Origin: Mycobacterium sp. E1747
GTDB lineage: Bacteria > Actinomycetota > Actinomycetes > Mycobacteriales > Mycobacteriaceae
Length of the DNA: 37,659 bases
Direction of reading: 5' to 3'
NCBI RefSeq assembly: GCF_001667775.1
Contig: NZ_LZJI01000101.1
Coordinates: forward strand, 1-37,659
A program made the translations under genes and the position numbers. Below, in pieces: positions 26,103 to 35,193 of this stretch (within the stretch, counting starts at the first letter, position 1; each line of letters starts with the position of its first letter). Below the pieces are notes generated by a model. The model saw nothing but the letters and a program-made list of their open reading frames with translations. It was not told the DNA's origin and ran no database searches.

Positions 26103-29100
26103 GTGATCGCCGGGGCGGTCTGGGTCAGCGCCAGGAATGCGCCCAAGTCGATCAGGCCCGCCGGCGTGCCGGGCAGGTACTCGGTCAGCGATTCCGAGCG
26201 CACGACGACGGCCGCGTACTGGGCGCGGCTGATGGCGACGTTGAGCCGGTTTCTGTTGAGCAGGAATGAGATTCCGCGTGGCACCGTGTCCGCGGTGGAG
26301 GCGGTCATCGAGATGAACACCACTGGCGCTTGCCCGCCCTGGAATTTGTCAACGGTGCCGACCCGGATTTCGTCGAGGCCAGCGGCGGTTAACCGGCGGC
26401 GCAGCAGCGCCACCTGAGCGTTGTACGGCGCCAGCACCAACACATCGGCGGCGGTCAATGCTCGGGTACCGCGCTCGTCGGTCCAGGCCGTGCCGAGCAG
26501 GCGATCGATCTCCTCGGCGACCGTGTCGGCCTCCTCCGGACTTTCGGTCGAATTGCCGTGGTGCTCAACCGTGATCGTCCGCACGCCGGGCCGGTATCCG
26601 GTGAGGAATCTGGCGGCGGTGCACTCGTGTGGGTGCAGCCTGCCCTCGTAGGACAGCGCGGAGACCGCGGCGCAGACGGCCGGGTGCATGCGGTAGGAGC
26701 GGTCCAGGAAATACCCACGCTCGTCGGGCAGGGTGCGCTGGCCGTCGACCAGCCAGTCGAGCGCCGACGTGTCGACGGGGTCGGGATGGGTGCCCTGGCT
26801 CACCTGCGGCAGCTGCTGGGGATCGCCGAGCAGCAACAGGTTGGCGGCGGCCGGGGCGACGGCAATGGTGTTGGCCAAACAGAATTGGCCGGCCTCGTCG
26901 ATCACCAGCAGGTTGAGGCCGCCCGGCGGCACCCGGTTGGCGTTCGCGAAATCCCATGCAGTGCCGCCCACTACGCAGCCGGGGGTATCGGCGATGAACG
27001 CGGCGTAGGCGGTGCCGTCGATCTCCTGCCAGCGCGGGGCACGGTGGTCGTTGCGTTTCTTCGCCACTCGCAGCGGGTCCAGCCCGGCGTCGATGACACA
27101 GTCCAGCAGGTTCTCCACCGTGGCATGCGATTGCGCCACAACGCCGATCCGCCAGCAATGGTCGGTCGCCAGGCGCTGGATCACGCGCGCGGCGGTGTGT
27201 GTCTTGCCGGTGCCCGGCGGCCCGTGCACGGCCAGGTACGACGAGTCCAGGTCGAGCAGGGCGGCGGTGATATCGGCTGCGATGTCCGGGGTCTCGGCGC
27301 CGCGGGGCAGTGCGGAGCCGCTACGCGTGCGCGGCGCGCGGCGCAGCAGGATGTCGATGGCGCCGGTGCGAGGTAGCCGCGGCAAGCCGGCGGCCACGGC
27401 GGCGGCCGTGGACTCGATCGAGTCCCGCAGCGCGGTCGTCGGAATCGGCGGGCCGGGGGTGAGCGCGAACGGGAGTTGATCAAAGGGCTTGCCGTCGTTG
27501 CCCACTCGTTCCACGATGGTGACTTCGGTGGGCAGCGCCGGATCGTCGGCGGCGATCACCGTCGCGCGTCCGGCCGCGCGCCGGTCGGGATCGTCGGACA
27601 TACCCGCCGGGGCCGGCGGGTCGTAGAGGGCGAAGACGTCGGTCATCAACTCGCCGCGTGCGAGTTCGCCGCGCAGTCGCACCCGTCGCTGCGGCTTGCG
27701 CGCGCGGGGCGGTGTGTTCCAGTCCGCGCTGACCGACGCGTGCTCCGCGACGAAGACGTCGGTGTTGTCCGACCATTCCTCCACGGGGAAGTTCAACCGA
27801 TCGAAGTGGGCCCACCAGAACGGTTTGTCCTCGCGCCGGTGGTAGCCGCGCGCCGCGGCCAGCAGCGCCACCGCGGTTTGCTCCGGCGTGCGCCCACTGG
27901 TGGCGGTGTCGCCGATGAATGTGCAGAGAGTCGTCGTCAACTGGTCGCGGTCCTCGACGGTGTTGCCGCCCCGTACCGGCTGGGCGCCGACCGGCACGAC
28001 GCCGGATTCGTATGCGCGCAACATCAACCAGTTGCGTAGTTCCTGGGTCGAGCGGCAGTCGTAGTGGTTGTAGTCTTCGATCTCCTTGAGCACGGAGGCG
28101 GCGTCGTCACCGTGTCCATCTGCCTGCAGCTCGCAGTACCGGGCGTAGGAGGTGATCGAGCCGGTGGCCGTGGTGACGTCACCCGAGCGCAGCTGCGCCC
28201 CCATGTAGAGCGGCTCCAGCGCCTTCAGGCTGAACGACTCCGCGCCCACTCGAATGCTCTTGCGTACCAGGGGGTAGAGGTCGACCAGGGTGCCGCTGCG
28301 CAGCAGCTCGTCAACCTCGTCCTCGCCAACGCCGTAGCGGCCGGCGAGCCGCAGCAACGCGGTCTTCTCGTATGGCGCGTAGTGGTAGATGTGCATGTTC
28401 GGCCGGCGCTTGCGGCGCTTGGCGACCATCGCCAGGAAATCGGTCAGTGCCTTGCGTTCCTCCATCCGGTTGTGTGCCCATATCGGCCGAAAGGCGCCGG
28501 CGGGACCGGCCTCCAGCACACCGAACAGGTATTCCAGGCCCCACTGGTTGCCGTCGACGGTCCACAGCGGATCGCCCTCGAAGTCGAAGAACAGGTCGCC
28601 CGGGTCCGGTTCGGGCAGCAGCGCCAGCGGCTGGGGGTCGACGATCTCGAACCGCGGTGTGCCGGTTTCGCGTTGGCGGACTTGAAGTCTCGCCTGGGCG
28701 GTCAACTTGTCGACCGCGACGGGCGCCAGGTCCGGCACGGGGCCGGCGTGCCGGGCCAGCCCGGACACCGTGGTGATGCCGGCCTCGATCAGCTTGTCCC
28801 GCTGGCCCACTCGCATGCCGGCGACCAGTAGCAGGTCGTCGGTGGCTCGCAATTGTTCGGTACACACCGGGCAACGCCAACACGCGCCCACGCCGTCGTC
28901 CGCCCAGCGAACGGCGGCGCCGCCGGCGTGGTGCTCGTCGAGGAGCAGCTGCAACCGCGCCCGCTGGGAACGGTAAACCGGAATCAGGTCGTGGACCCGA
29001 TAACGCGCGACGGTTTGGTCGCCCAGGTGCAGTTCGGCCTCGGGCGCCACCGGGACGCCCGAGGCGGCCAGCGCGTCGGCGTAGGCGGCCAGCTGCAACA

Positions 29101-29527
29101 GCGCGGTGACCTTGGCCGAACGGGCCAGCTTGGTGTCGATGACCCGGTATTGCTCGCCGTCGCGCACCAGAAAGTCGGCGAAGCCGACGAAGCGGCCGTC
29201 GAACATGGCGGGCTGATAGACCGCGGGCGCGCCGCCGGCGATGGCGCGCCGCGTCGCCTCTGCCGCCGCCGCGAGGCCCGCGGGCGTGAAGGCCGGGCGG
29301 CCGATGACCGCGACGCCATCGCCGAACTCGCCGCGCAACCGGTCCAGCTCACGGCGCTCGTGGTCGGCCCCGAGGGCCGCGGTCCGCGCGAGAAGGTCGT
29401 CCTCGACCGTGGTGGCCGGGCCCCAGCCCAGCCTCGCGTCGAAATCCCGCAACAACGCGTACTCGCAGCGGGCGGCGGCGGCGAGGTCCGAGGCGCTGTA
29501 CACGATGCTCTCGCCGGTGACGAACAC
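26099..29527 (-). CDS. TM0106-family RecB-like nuclease fused to a DNA2-type helicase
   Basis: Homologue of M. tuberculosis Rv1251c (1139 aa); 1142 residues. The N-terminal part (about 1-200) has the PD-(D/E)XK nuclease core with [14 protein letters not shown] (about 131) preceded by [10 protein letters not shown] region with four cysteines (CWRCPVC near residue 217, as in AddB/Cas4-like iron-sulfur nucleases, though spacing differs) precedes a helix-hairpin-like segment. An RNase H-like exonuclease domain (FFDFEGDP about 316, [13 protein letters not shown] about 492) follows. The C-terminal superfamily 1 helicase has Walker [15 protein letters not shown] (about 773), Walker [11 protein letters not shown] (about 880), [10 protein letters not shown] and [10 protein letters not shown] with NVAISRA. 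A DNA repair or nucleic-acid surveillance role is inferred; the family is uncharacterised. GTG at 29527 follows TACAGT at leaderless spacing. Confidence 0.88.
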   Translation of the reverse strand: MFVTGESIVYSASDLAAAARCEYALLRDFDARLGWGPATTVEDDLLARTAALGADHERRELDRLRGEFGDGVAVIGRPAFTPAGLAAAAEATRRAIAGGAPAVYQPAMFDGRFVGFADFLVRDGEQYRVIDTKLARSAKVTALLQLAAYADALAASGVPVAPEAELHLGDQTVARYRVHDLIPVYRSQRARLQLLLDEHHAGGAAVRWADDGVGACWRCPVCTEQLRATDDLLLVAGMRVGQRDKLIEAGITTVSGLARHAGPVPDLAPVAVDKLTAQARLQVRQRETGTPRFEIVDPQPLALLPEPDPGDLFFDFEGDPLWTVDGNQWGLEYLFGVLEAGPAGAFRPIWAHNRMEERKALTDFLAMVAKRRKRRPNMHIYHYAPYEKTALLRLAGRYGVGEDEVDELLRSGTLVDLYPLVRKSIRVGAESFSLKALEPLYMGAQLRSGDVTTATGSITSYARYCELQADGHGDDAASVLKEIEDYNHYDCRSTQELRNWLMLRAYESGVVPVGAQPVRGGNTVEDRDQLTTTLCTFIGDTATSGRTPEQTAVALLAAARGYHRREDKPFWWAHFDRLNFPVEEWSDNTDVFVAEHASVSADWNTPPRARKPQRRVRLRGELARGELMTDVFALYDPPAPAGMSDDPDRRAAGRATVIAADDPALPTEVTIVERVGNDGKPFDQLPFALTPGPPIPTTALRDSIESTAAAVAAGLPRLPRTGAIDILLRRAPRTRSGSALPRGAETPDIAADITAALLDLDSSYLAVHGPPGTGKTHTAARVIQRLATDHCWRIGVVAQSHATVENLLDCVIDAGLDPLRVAKKRNDHRAPRWQEIDGTAYAAFIADTPGCVVGGTAWDFANANRVPPGGLNLLVIDEAGQFCLANTIAVAPAAANLLLLGDPQQLPQVSQGTHPDPVDTSALDWLVDGQRTLPDERGYFLDRSYRMHPAVCAAVSALSYEGRLHPHECTAARFLTGYRPGVRTITVEHHGNSTESPEEADTVAEEIDRLLGTAWTDERGTRALTAADVLVLAPYNAQVALLRRRLTAAGLDEIRVGTVDKFQGGQAPVVFISMTASTADTVPRGISFLLNRNRLNVAISRAQYAAVVVRSESLTEYLPGTPAGLIDLGAFLALTQTAPAIT

Positions 29528-29534
29528 AGCAGCA

Positions 29535-29540
29535 ACTGTA
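29535..29540 (-). promoter_or_regulatory. Candidate -10 box for a leaderless nuclease-helicase transcript
   Basis: TACAGT on the minus strand ends seven bases before the GTG start of the nuclease-helicase gene. No Shine-Dalgarno sequence lies between, so transcription could start on the GTG itself. No clear -35 box is present. Confidence 0.35.
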
Positions 29541-29571
29541 GGTGAGGGAACCGACGAAAACCCGGCTCCGC

Positions 29572-30171
29572 CTAGTGTCCCGGACCGTTACCGATCAGCT
29601 CAACGCCGTTGCCGTTCCAGTGGAACCGCACGTCGGTGTTCAAGCCGTTGATGCCGCTGGGATAGGTCAGCGCGACCGTGTCGCCGGTGGTCTGCGCCGC
29701 ATCGACGCCGTTGAACCCGTAGATGTCGGGCACCCCTTGGGGGATGAACTGCCCGAGATGGAACAGCACCGCCCGGGTGGTGGGATTGACGGCGTTGGTG
29801 TTGGCCTTGATGATCACCGCCGACAGCTGCGCGCACTGGTTGTAGTTGCCCGCCAGCGGCTCCGGGTTCCAGGGTTGCTGGCTGCGCGGGTCGCGCGGCA
29901 ACTCGGAGACCACCTTGGCGATGGTGGGCGAGGCGAGGTTGACCGCGCACGGGTCGGCCGGCGGGGCGTTGCCGCCGGGCGGCGCGGCGGTACCGGAAGG
30001 CTGGGCCGGGGCGGTGATGGACGGGGTCTCGGTCGTCGTCGTGGCCTGCGGCGTCTTGGCGACGGTGGAGTCTCCCGAACCACAGCCGGTCAACGTGAAG
30101 GCGATCAACGCGACAACGGCCGAGCCGGTCAGTGGCTCGGTACGGCGGGGTAGCGACCACACATCGGGCAC
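29572..30171 (-). CDS. lprE: Lipoprotein LprE
   Basis: Homologue of M. tuberculosis LprE (Rv1252c, 202 aa); 199 residues from the GTG at 30171. The signal ends in the lipobox LTGC with the lipidated Cys at residue 30. A Thr/Pro/Ala-rich spacer (about 35-70) is followed by a conserved domain with ASPTIAKVVSELPRDPRS, NPEPLAGNYNQCAQLSAV and VELIGNG, found only in actinobacterial lipoproteins. The exact function is unknown; published M. tuberculosis work links LprE to survival in macrophages. The open frame continues upstream to 30438 but runs into the deaD start and lacks a signal, so the internal GTG is used. It is divergent from deaD. Confidence 0.9.
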   Translation of the reverse strand: MPDVWSLPRRTEPLTGSAVVALIAFTLTGCGSGDSTVAKTPQATTTTETPSITAPAQPSGTAAPPGGNAPPADPCAVNLASPTIAKVVSELPRDPRSQQPWNPEPLAGNYNQCAQLSAVIIKANTNAVNPTTRAVLFHLGQFIPQGVPDIYGFNGVDAAQTTGDTVALTYPSGINGLNTDVRFHWNGNGVELIGNGPGH

Positions 30172-30360
30172 CGTACCGTCATCCGTCGCGCAGGGGTGAC
30201 AGGCATGGCCCGGGCCGGGCGCGGCTGTGCTCATCATCACGGGCCCACCGCGCTCAGGGCCCCGCGAGCGGGTGGTTCCCCCGCCGACGATCTGGCCACG
30301 GCCGCGGGGCCCGATGATGGCGACCCGCAGCGCTCGCTTCGCTGAGCTCGCGGTCACCAC

Positions 30361-30366
30361 TAGACT
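30361..30366 (+). promoter_or_regulatory. Candidate -10 box of deaD (near-leaderless)
   Basis: TAGACT (TANNNT) ends nine bases before the ATG of deaD, placing the expected transcript start within about three bases of the start codon. There is no upstream Shine-Dalgarno sequence. This arrangement is common in mycobacteria but the -35 box is unclear. Confidence 0.4.
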
Positions 30367-30375
30367 CCATGGACG

Positions 30376-32076
30376 ATGACCCTCCCGGACAGTTCGCCCG
30401 AGGCTGCCTCTACGACGTTTGCCGACCTGCAGATCCATCCCGCCGTCTTGCGGGCGATCGCCGACGTCGGCTACGAGTCACCCACCACGATCCAGGCCGC
30501 GACGATTCCGGCGCTGATGGCGGGCTCTGATGTTGTCGGGCTGGCGCAGACCGGCACCGGCAAGACGGCGGCGTTCGCCATCCCGATCCTGTCCAGGATC
30601 GACGTCACCAGTAAGGCGACCCAGGCTCTGGTACTGGCGCCCACCCGGGAGTTGGCGCTGCAGGTGGCCGAGGCGTTCAGTCGCTACGGAGCCCATCTGC
30701 CGAAGATCCACGTCCTGCCGATCTACGGCGGCTCCTCCTACACCGTGCAGCTGGCCGGGCTCAAACGCGGCGCCCAGGTGGTGGTCGGGACACCCGGCCG
30801 GGTCATCGACCACCTCGAGCGCGGGACCCTGGATCTGTCACGGGTCGACTACCTGGTGCTCGACGAGGCCGACGAGATGCTCACGATGGGCTTCGCCGAG
30901 GACGTCGAACGGATCCTCTCCGAAACTCCGGAGTACAAGCAGGTCGCCCTCTTCTCGGCGACCATGCCTGCCGCGATCCGCAAGCTCACCACCAAGTACC
31001 TGCACGACCCGCTCGAGGTCACCACCAAAGCCAAAACCGCCACCGCGGAGAACATTTCGCAGCGCTACATCCAGGTCGCCGGTCCACGCAAGATGGACGC
31101 GCTGACCCGGGTGCTGGAAGTCGAGCCGTTCGAGGCGATGATCGTCTTCGTGCGCACCAAGCAGGCCACCGAGGAAGTCGCGGAAAAGCTCAGGGCCCGC
31201 GGCTTTTCCGCGGCCGCCATCAACGGCGACATCCCGCAGGGCCAGCGTGAGCGGACCGTCGCCGCGCTGAAGGACGGCGGCATCGACATCCTGGTCGCCA
31301 CCGACGTGGCCGCCCGCGGGCTCGACGTCGAGCGCATCTCACACGTGCTCAACTACGACATCCCGCACGACACCGAGTCCTACGTGCACCGCATCGGCCG
31401 CACCGGCCGCGCCGGGCGGTCCGGGACCGCGCTGCTTTTCGTGTCGCCTCGGGAGCGCCACCTGCTCAAGGCGATCGAAAAGGCAACGCGGCAAACGCTT
31501 ACCGAGTCCGAGCTGCCCACCGTCGAGGACGTCAACGCCCAGCGGGTGGCGAAGTTCGCCGACTCCATCACCGACGCGCTGGGCCGTCCGGGCATCGATC
31601 TGTTCCGCAAGCTGGTCGAGGACTACGAACGCGAGCACGACGTCCCACTGGCCGACATAGCGGCGGCGCTGGCGGTGCAGTCCCGCGACGGCGAGGAGTT
31701 CCTGATGGCGCCCGAGCCGCCGCGCGAGCGACGGGAGCGGCACACCGAACGCCGGGAGCGTCCCGAACGGCCCAGGCAGGACCGGTCGTTCGCCACCTAT
31801 CGGATCGCGGTGGGCAAGCGGCACAAGATCGGCCCGGGCGCGATCGTCGGCGCCATCGCCAACGAGGGCGGCCTGCACCGCAGCGATTTCGGCCACATCG
31901 CCATCGGCCCGGACTTCTCCCTGGTCGAGTTGCCGGCCAAGCTGCCCCAGTCGACGCTGAAGAAACTTGAACACACGCGCATTTCGGGGGTGCTGATCAA
32001 CCTTCAGCCGGACCGGTCGGCGTCCAAGCCGCGCAGCCGTGAGGGTCACAAGCCCCGCAGGAAATACCCGGGATGA
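30376..32076 (+). CDS. deaD: DEAD-box ATP-dependent RNA helicase
   Basis: Cold-shock/ribosome-assembly type RNA helicase (M. tuberculosis Rv1253, 563 aa). The 566-residue product has the Q motif (YESPTTIQ), Walker A AQTGTGKT (about 57-64), PTRELALQ, TPGRVIDHL, DEAD in LVLDEADEM (about 162), SAT (about 194), VATDVAARGLDVERI and the motif VI HRIGRTGRAGR (about 338). A long Arg/Glu-rich linker (RERRERHTERRERPERPR, about 450-470) leads to a DbpA-type RNA-binding domain (YRIAVGKRHKIGPGAIVGAI). It overlaps the following acyltransferase gene by four bases (ATGA). Confidence 0.95.
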   Translation: MTLPDSSPEAASTTFADLQIHPAVLRAIADVGYESPTTIQAATIPALMAGSDVVGLAQTGTGKTAAFAIPILSRIDVTSKATQALVLAPTRELALQVAEAFSRYGAHLPKIHVLPIYGGSSYTVQLAGLKRGAQVVVGTPGRVIDHLERGTLDLSRVDYLVLDEADEMLTMGFAEDVERILSETPEYKQVALFSATMPAAIRKLTTKYLHDPLEVTTKAKTATAENISQRYIQVAGPRKMDALTRVLEVEPFEAMIVFVRTKQATEEVAEKLRARGFSAAAINGDIPQGQRERTVAALKDGGIDILVATDVAARGLDVERISHVLNYDIPHDTESYVHRIGRTGRAGRSGTALLFVSPRERHLLKAIEKATRQTLTESELPTVEDVNAQRVAKFADSITDALGRPGIDLFRKLVEDYEREHDVPLADIAAALAVQSRDGEEFLMAPEPPRERRERHTERRERPERPRQDRSFATYRIAVGKRHKIGPGAIVGAIANEGGLHRSDFGHIAIGPDFSLVELPAKLPQSTLKKLEHTRISGVLINLQPDRSASKPRSREGHKPRRKYPG

Positions 32077-33212
32077 CCCTGTCGGAAGAACAAGACGCCC
32101 AAGGCGGACTCGAACAGACCGCCCACGTCGACCGGGTGGCGTCGCTGACCGGAATCCGCGCCGTGGCAGCCCTGCTCGTCGTGGGCACCCACGCGGCCTA
32201 CACCACCGGCAAGTACACCCACGGCTATTGGGGCTTGGTCGGCTCCCGGCTGGAGATCGGCGTGCCGATCTTTTTCGTGCTGTCCGGCTTCCTGCTGTTC
32301 CGCCCGTGGTTGAAGTCCGCCGCCACCGGCGGGCCGCCGCCGTCGCTGAGTCGCTATGCGTGGCACCGAGTCCGGCGCATCATGCCCGCCTACGTCATCA
32401 CCGTGCTGTTCGCCTACGTGCTGTACCACTTCCGCGAGGCCGGACCCAATCCCGGGCACACCTGGCTCGGGCTGGCGCGCAACCTCACCCTGACGCAGAT
32501 CTACTGCAACGGCTATCTGGGCAAGTACCTGCACCAGGGCCTGACCCAGATGTGGAGCCTCGCGGTGGAAGCGTCGTTCTACGTGCTGCTCCCGCTGCTG
32601 GCCTACGTGCTGTTGGTGCTCGTCTGCCGCCGCCGGTGGCAGCCGCGACTGCTGCTGGCGGCGCTGATCGGGCTGATGCTGATCAGCCCCGCCTGGCTCG
32701 TGCTCGTGCACACCGATCACTGGTTTCCCGACGGCGCGCGGCTGTGGCTGCCGACCTACCTGGCCTGGTTCCTGGCCGGAATGCTGCTGGCCGTCCTGCA
32801 GGCGATGGGGGTGCGGGGCTACGCGTTTGTGGCGATACCGCTGGCCGTCGTCTGCTATTTCATCGTCTCCACGCCCATCGCCGGCGCGCCCACGACGTCG
32901 CCGGCGACGCTGAGCGAGGCATTGTTCAAGACCTGCTTCTACGCCGTGATCGCCGCCCTCGCCGTCGCGCCGCTGGCGCTGGGAGATCGGGGCTGGTATT
33001 GGCGGCTGCTGGCGACGAGGCCGATGGTGTGGCTGGGGGAGATCTCCTACGAGATCTTCCTGATCCACCTGATCACCATGGAATTCGCCATGGTCTACAT
33101 CGTTCGCGCCCACGTCTACACCGGCTCGATGCTGAACCTGTTCCTCGCGACGATGTTGGTGACGGTTCCGTTGGCCTGGCTGCTGCACCGCTTCACCCGC
33201 GTGCGGACCTGA
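32073..33212 (+). CDS. Membrane acyltransferase (acyltransferase_3 family)
   Basis: Homologue of M. tuberculosis Rv1254 (383 aa); 379 residues with about ten predicted membrane helices. The conserved R-x10-H of the family is seen in TGIRAVAALLVVGTHAAY (residues 24-41), followed by VPIFFVLSGFLLFRPW and LWSLAVEASFYVLLPLLA-like WSLAVEASFYVLLPLL. Such enzymes move acyl groups onto sugars or lipids at the cytoplasmic membrane. The substrate is unknown. The start ATG overlaps the deaD stop, so it is the second gene of that operon. It converges on the tetR gene with a 9-base gap. Confidence 0.88.
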   Translation: MTLSEEQDAQGGLEQTAHVDRVASLTGIRAVAALLVVGTHAAYTTGKYTHGYWGLVGSRLEIGVPIFFVLSGFLLFRPWLKSAATGGPPPSLSRYAWHRVRRIMPAYVITVLFAYVLYHFREAGPNPGHTWLGLARNLTLTQIYCNGYLGKYLHQGLTQMWSLAVEASFYVLLPLLAYVLLVLVCRRRWQPRLLLAALIGLMLISPAWLVLVHTDHWFPDGARLWLPTYLAWFLAGMLLAVLQAMGVRGYAFVAIPLAVVCYFIVSTPIAGAPTTSPATLSEALFKTCFYAVIAALAVAPLALGDRGWYWRLLATRPMVWLGEISYEIFLIHLITMEFAMVYIVRAHVYTGSMLNLFLATMLVTVPLAWLLHRFTRVRT

Positions 33213-33221
33213 GCCGGCGCG

Positions 33222-33800
33222 CTAGCCCCGGGCGGAGACCGGCGTCACGATCGGGACGACGAACTCCTCGATCATCGCCCGCTCGTGGGCGTCGTCTCGA
33301 CCCGGGAACTGCAGCAGCGAGGTGATCACGCGCACCACCCAGCGGGCTCGGCGCTCCACGATCGCGGGATCTTCGGGCCCGAGCGAGCCGACGAACGCGG
33401 CGGCCAGCGCGGTGATCACCTCCGACTGCCCGGCCACCTCCGCGCCGATCGGCGGCCGGCTGACGGCGAACCACGAAGACAATGCGCGGCTGCCACGAAC
33501 CATCCGCAGCGTGGCGGTAATGCTGGCGACCAGCCGCTCCTGGGGCTCATCGATGGAGCCGATCTGCTCCTTGATCGCGCGGCTCAGCCGGCGGGTCTCG
33601 CGATGCACGTAGGCCGTCCGCAGAGCCTCCCGGTTCTCGAAGTACCGGTATAGTGTTGCGCGGGAACAGCCTGCCGCCCTGGCGATTTCGTTCATGCCGA
33701 TCGAAGCCTGGTCGCGTTCGGTGTAGAGCCGCTCGGCCGCGTCGAGGATCCGGTCCGCGGCGGCCTCGCTGCGGTGCGCGCCCAGCCAGTCGTTCGGCAT
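33222..33800 (-). CDS. TetR family regulator, co-transcribed with cyp130
   Basis: Homologue of M. tuberculosis Rv1255c. The 192-residue product has a TetR helix-turn-helix (about residues 13-60: ADRILDAAERLYTERD, IGMNEIARAAGCSRATLYRYFENREAL) and a helical ligand-binding domain with a QSEVITALAAAFVGSLGPED region. Its ATG shares one base with the TGA of cyp130, so the two are one operon. A 9+9 bp inverted repeat on the cyp130 start region is its probable operator, which would make the operon autoregulated. The inducing ligand is unknown. Confidence 0.9.
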   Translation of the reverse strand: MPNDWLGAHRSEAAADRILDAAERLYTERDQASIGMNEIARAAGCSRATLYRYFENREALRTAYVHRETRRLSRAIKEQIGSIDEPQERLVASITATLRMVRGSRALSSWFAVSRPPIGAEVAGQSEVITALAAAFVGSLGPEDPAIVERRARWVVRVITSLLQFPGRDDAHERAMIEEFVVPIVTPVSARG

Positions 33801-35041
33801 CAGGACTTCACCCGAATCGGTACGGAGAGTGGACGCCGCACATAACTGCCGCCCGACCAGACGATCGCGGACTCATCGACCTCGAAATCCGGGCAGCGGG
33901 AGAGCAATTCGGTTAGGGCAATACGGGATTGCATGCGCGCCGCCGCCGCGCCGAGGCAATGGTGGGCGCCGTGGCTGAAGGTCATGATGTTGCGCGGGCG
34001 ACGGGTGACGTCGAGTTCGCCCGCGTCCGGCCCATATAGGCGCTCGTCTCGGTTGGCCGACCCGTACAGCAGCAGCACCTTGCGACCGGCAGGGATGGTG
34101 GTGTAGTGAAGAGTCACGTCGCGGGTCGTGGTGCGGGCCAGGCCCTGCACCGGCGACGTCAGCCGCAGCAGCTCCTCGACCGCGTCCGGGATCAACCCCG
34201 GATCGTTCACGAGCAGCCGCCGCTGGTCGGACCGCTGATACAGCAAAGGCATTGAGCCGCCCAGCATTCCGGTGGTGGTATCGTTGCCGCCGGTCACCAT
34301 GGTGAACGTGAACGCCAGCACCGACAGCGTGCCGGCGATGTCACCGTCGGCGCCCACCCCGGCGGCCACCAGATGCGAGATGGTGTCGTCCTCGGGCTCC
34401 GTTCGGCGGCGCTCGATCAGCTGAGTGAAATAGGCCATCATCGACCCGACCGCATCGCCCACCGTTTCCAGCGCCGCGGCCACGCCGCCTTCGGCGGTGT
34501 TGGCTGCGACGATGACGTCCGTCCACCCGTCGAATTGCGCCCGGTCAGCTTCGGGCACCCCGAGGTAGTGCGCGACCACCATCGACGGCAGCGGTTTGAA
34601 CAGCTCGGCGACGATGTCGCCGCCGCCGGCGGCGCGCAGTCGCTCGATGCGCTCGACGACGAATTCGCGCACCTTGGGCTCGACGGCCGCCACCTGTCGT
34701 GGCGTGAAGCCGCGCGAGACGAGTTTCCGAAACTCGGTGTGCACCGGCGGATCCTGCATCACGAACGGCGGATTGTCCTGCAACCCAATCATTTCCAGGT
34801 CGCCGTAGTTGACCGTCAACCCTTGGGCGGAGGAGAACGTCTCGTGATCGCGCGCCGCGGCCCATACGTCGGCGTGCCGCGACAGCACGTAGTAGTCGTG
34901 CTCGGGTCGTTTGGCCGGGACGACGTGGTGCACCGGATCGTGATCACGAAGCGCCCGGTACATCGGCCAGGGATCCGGCCAGGTGTCCGCGGTGGCCAAC
35001 TCGAACACGACCGGTGCACTATGAGACATAGGCGCCGCCAT
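33800..35041 (-). CDS. cyp130: Cytochrome P450 CYP130
   Basis: Soluble haem mono-oxygenase orthologous to M. tuberculosis CYP130 (Rv1256c, 405 aa), which has been reported to N-demethylate arylamines. The 413-residue product has the I-helix TMVTGGNDTTTG (about 250, with the oxygen-activating Thr), the K-helix ELLRL (ExxR, about 293), ARTTTRDVTLHYTTIPAGR, and the haem loop FSHGAHHCLGAAAAR with the thiolate Cys at about 361. I use ATG 35041 because the promoter geometry puts the transcript start there (leaderless); ATG 35029 (MSHSAPVVFEL, 409 aa) lacks a good ribosome binding site but is a fair alternative. It is transcribed with the tetR gene downstream. Confidence 0.93.
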   Translation of the reverse strand: MAAPMSHSAPVVFELATADTWPDPWPMYRALRDHDPVHHVVPAKRPEHDYYVLSRHADVWAAARDHETFSSAQGLTVNYGDLEMIGLQDNPPFVMQDPPVHTEFRKLVSRGFTPRQVAAVEPKVREFVVERIERLRAAGGGDIVAELFKPLPSMVVAHYLGVPEADRAQFDGWTDVIVAANTAEGGVAAALETVGDAVGSMMAYFTQLIERRRTEPEDDTISHLVAAGVGADGDIAGTLSVLAFTFTMVTGGNDTTTGMLGGSMPLLYQRSDQRRLLVNDPGLIPDAVEELLRLTSPVQGLARTTTRDVTLHYTTIPAGRKVLLLYGSANRDERLYGPDAGELDVTRRPRNIMTFSHGAHHCLGAAAARMQSRIALTELLSRCPDFEVDESAIVWSGGSYVRRPLSVPIRVKS

Positions 35042-35048
35042 GTCTCAT
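35021..35048 (-). promoter_or_regulatory. Inverted-repeat operator over the cyp130 start codon
   Basis: ATGAGACAT (35021-35029) and ATGTCTCAT (35040-35048) are perfect inverted 9-mers separated by 10 bases. They lie on the expected transcript start and start codon of cyp130 and touch the -10 box. The dyad length and spacing suit a TetR dimer or dimer pair, and the adjacent tetR gene is the natural candidate for binding it. Confidence 0.65.
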
Positions 35049-35076
35049 TCGTACGACAATTGCGTGGCGGTGTCAA
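35048..35076 (-). promoter_or_regulatory. Promoter of the cyp130-tetR operon (-35 TTGACA, -10 TACGAA)
   Basis: On the minus strand TTGACA (35076-35071) is followed after exactly 17 bases by TACGAAT (35053-35047), a good SigA-type promoter. Seven bases later comes the ATG at 35041. This is the best-formed promoter in the window. Confidence 0.65.
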
Positions 35077-35137
35077 CTGCCCTACCGCCGAGGCTCCACC
35101 GGCGAACGGGCAGCGAGTGAACAGTTCGGCGGTCCCC

Positions 35138-35164
35138 AAACTTGCGCTAAACGCAAACTTGCGC
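35138..35164 (+). promoter_or_regulatory. Direct and inverted repeats before the second TetR gene, candidate operator
   Basis: AAACTTGCGC occurs twice (35138-35147 and 35155-35164), 17 bases apart. Between them TTGCG (35142-35146) and CGCAA (35152-35156) form an inverted repeat with a 5-base centre. The block overlaps the -35 region of the possible promoter whose -10 box is TATTCT (35181-35186). It may be the binding site of the TetR gene that follows. Confidence 0.35.
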
Positions 35165-35193
35165 GCTCCGCAGTTTTCGCTATTCTGGCGTGC

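Noticed and set aside
30172..30438. Upstream extension of lprE by 89 codons
   Set aside because: It overlaps the deaD start on the other strand and would bury the lipoprotein signal inside the protein.
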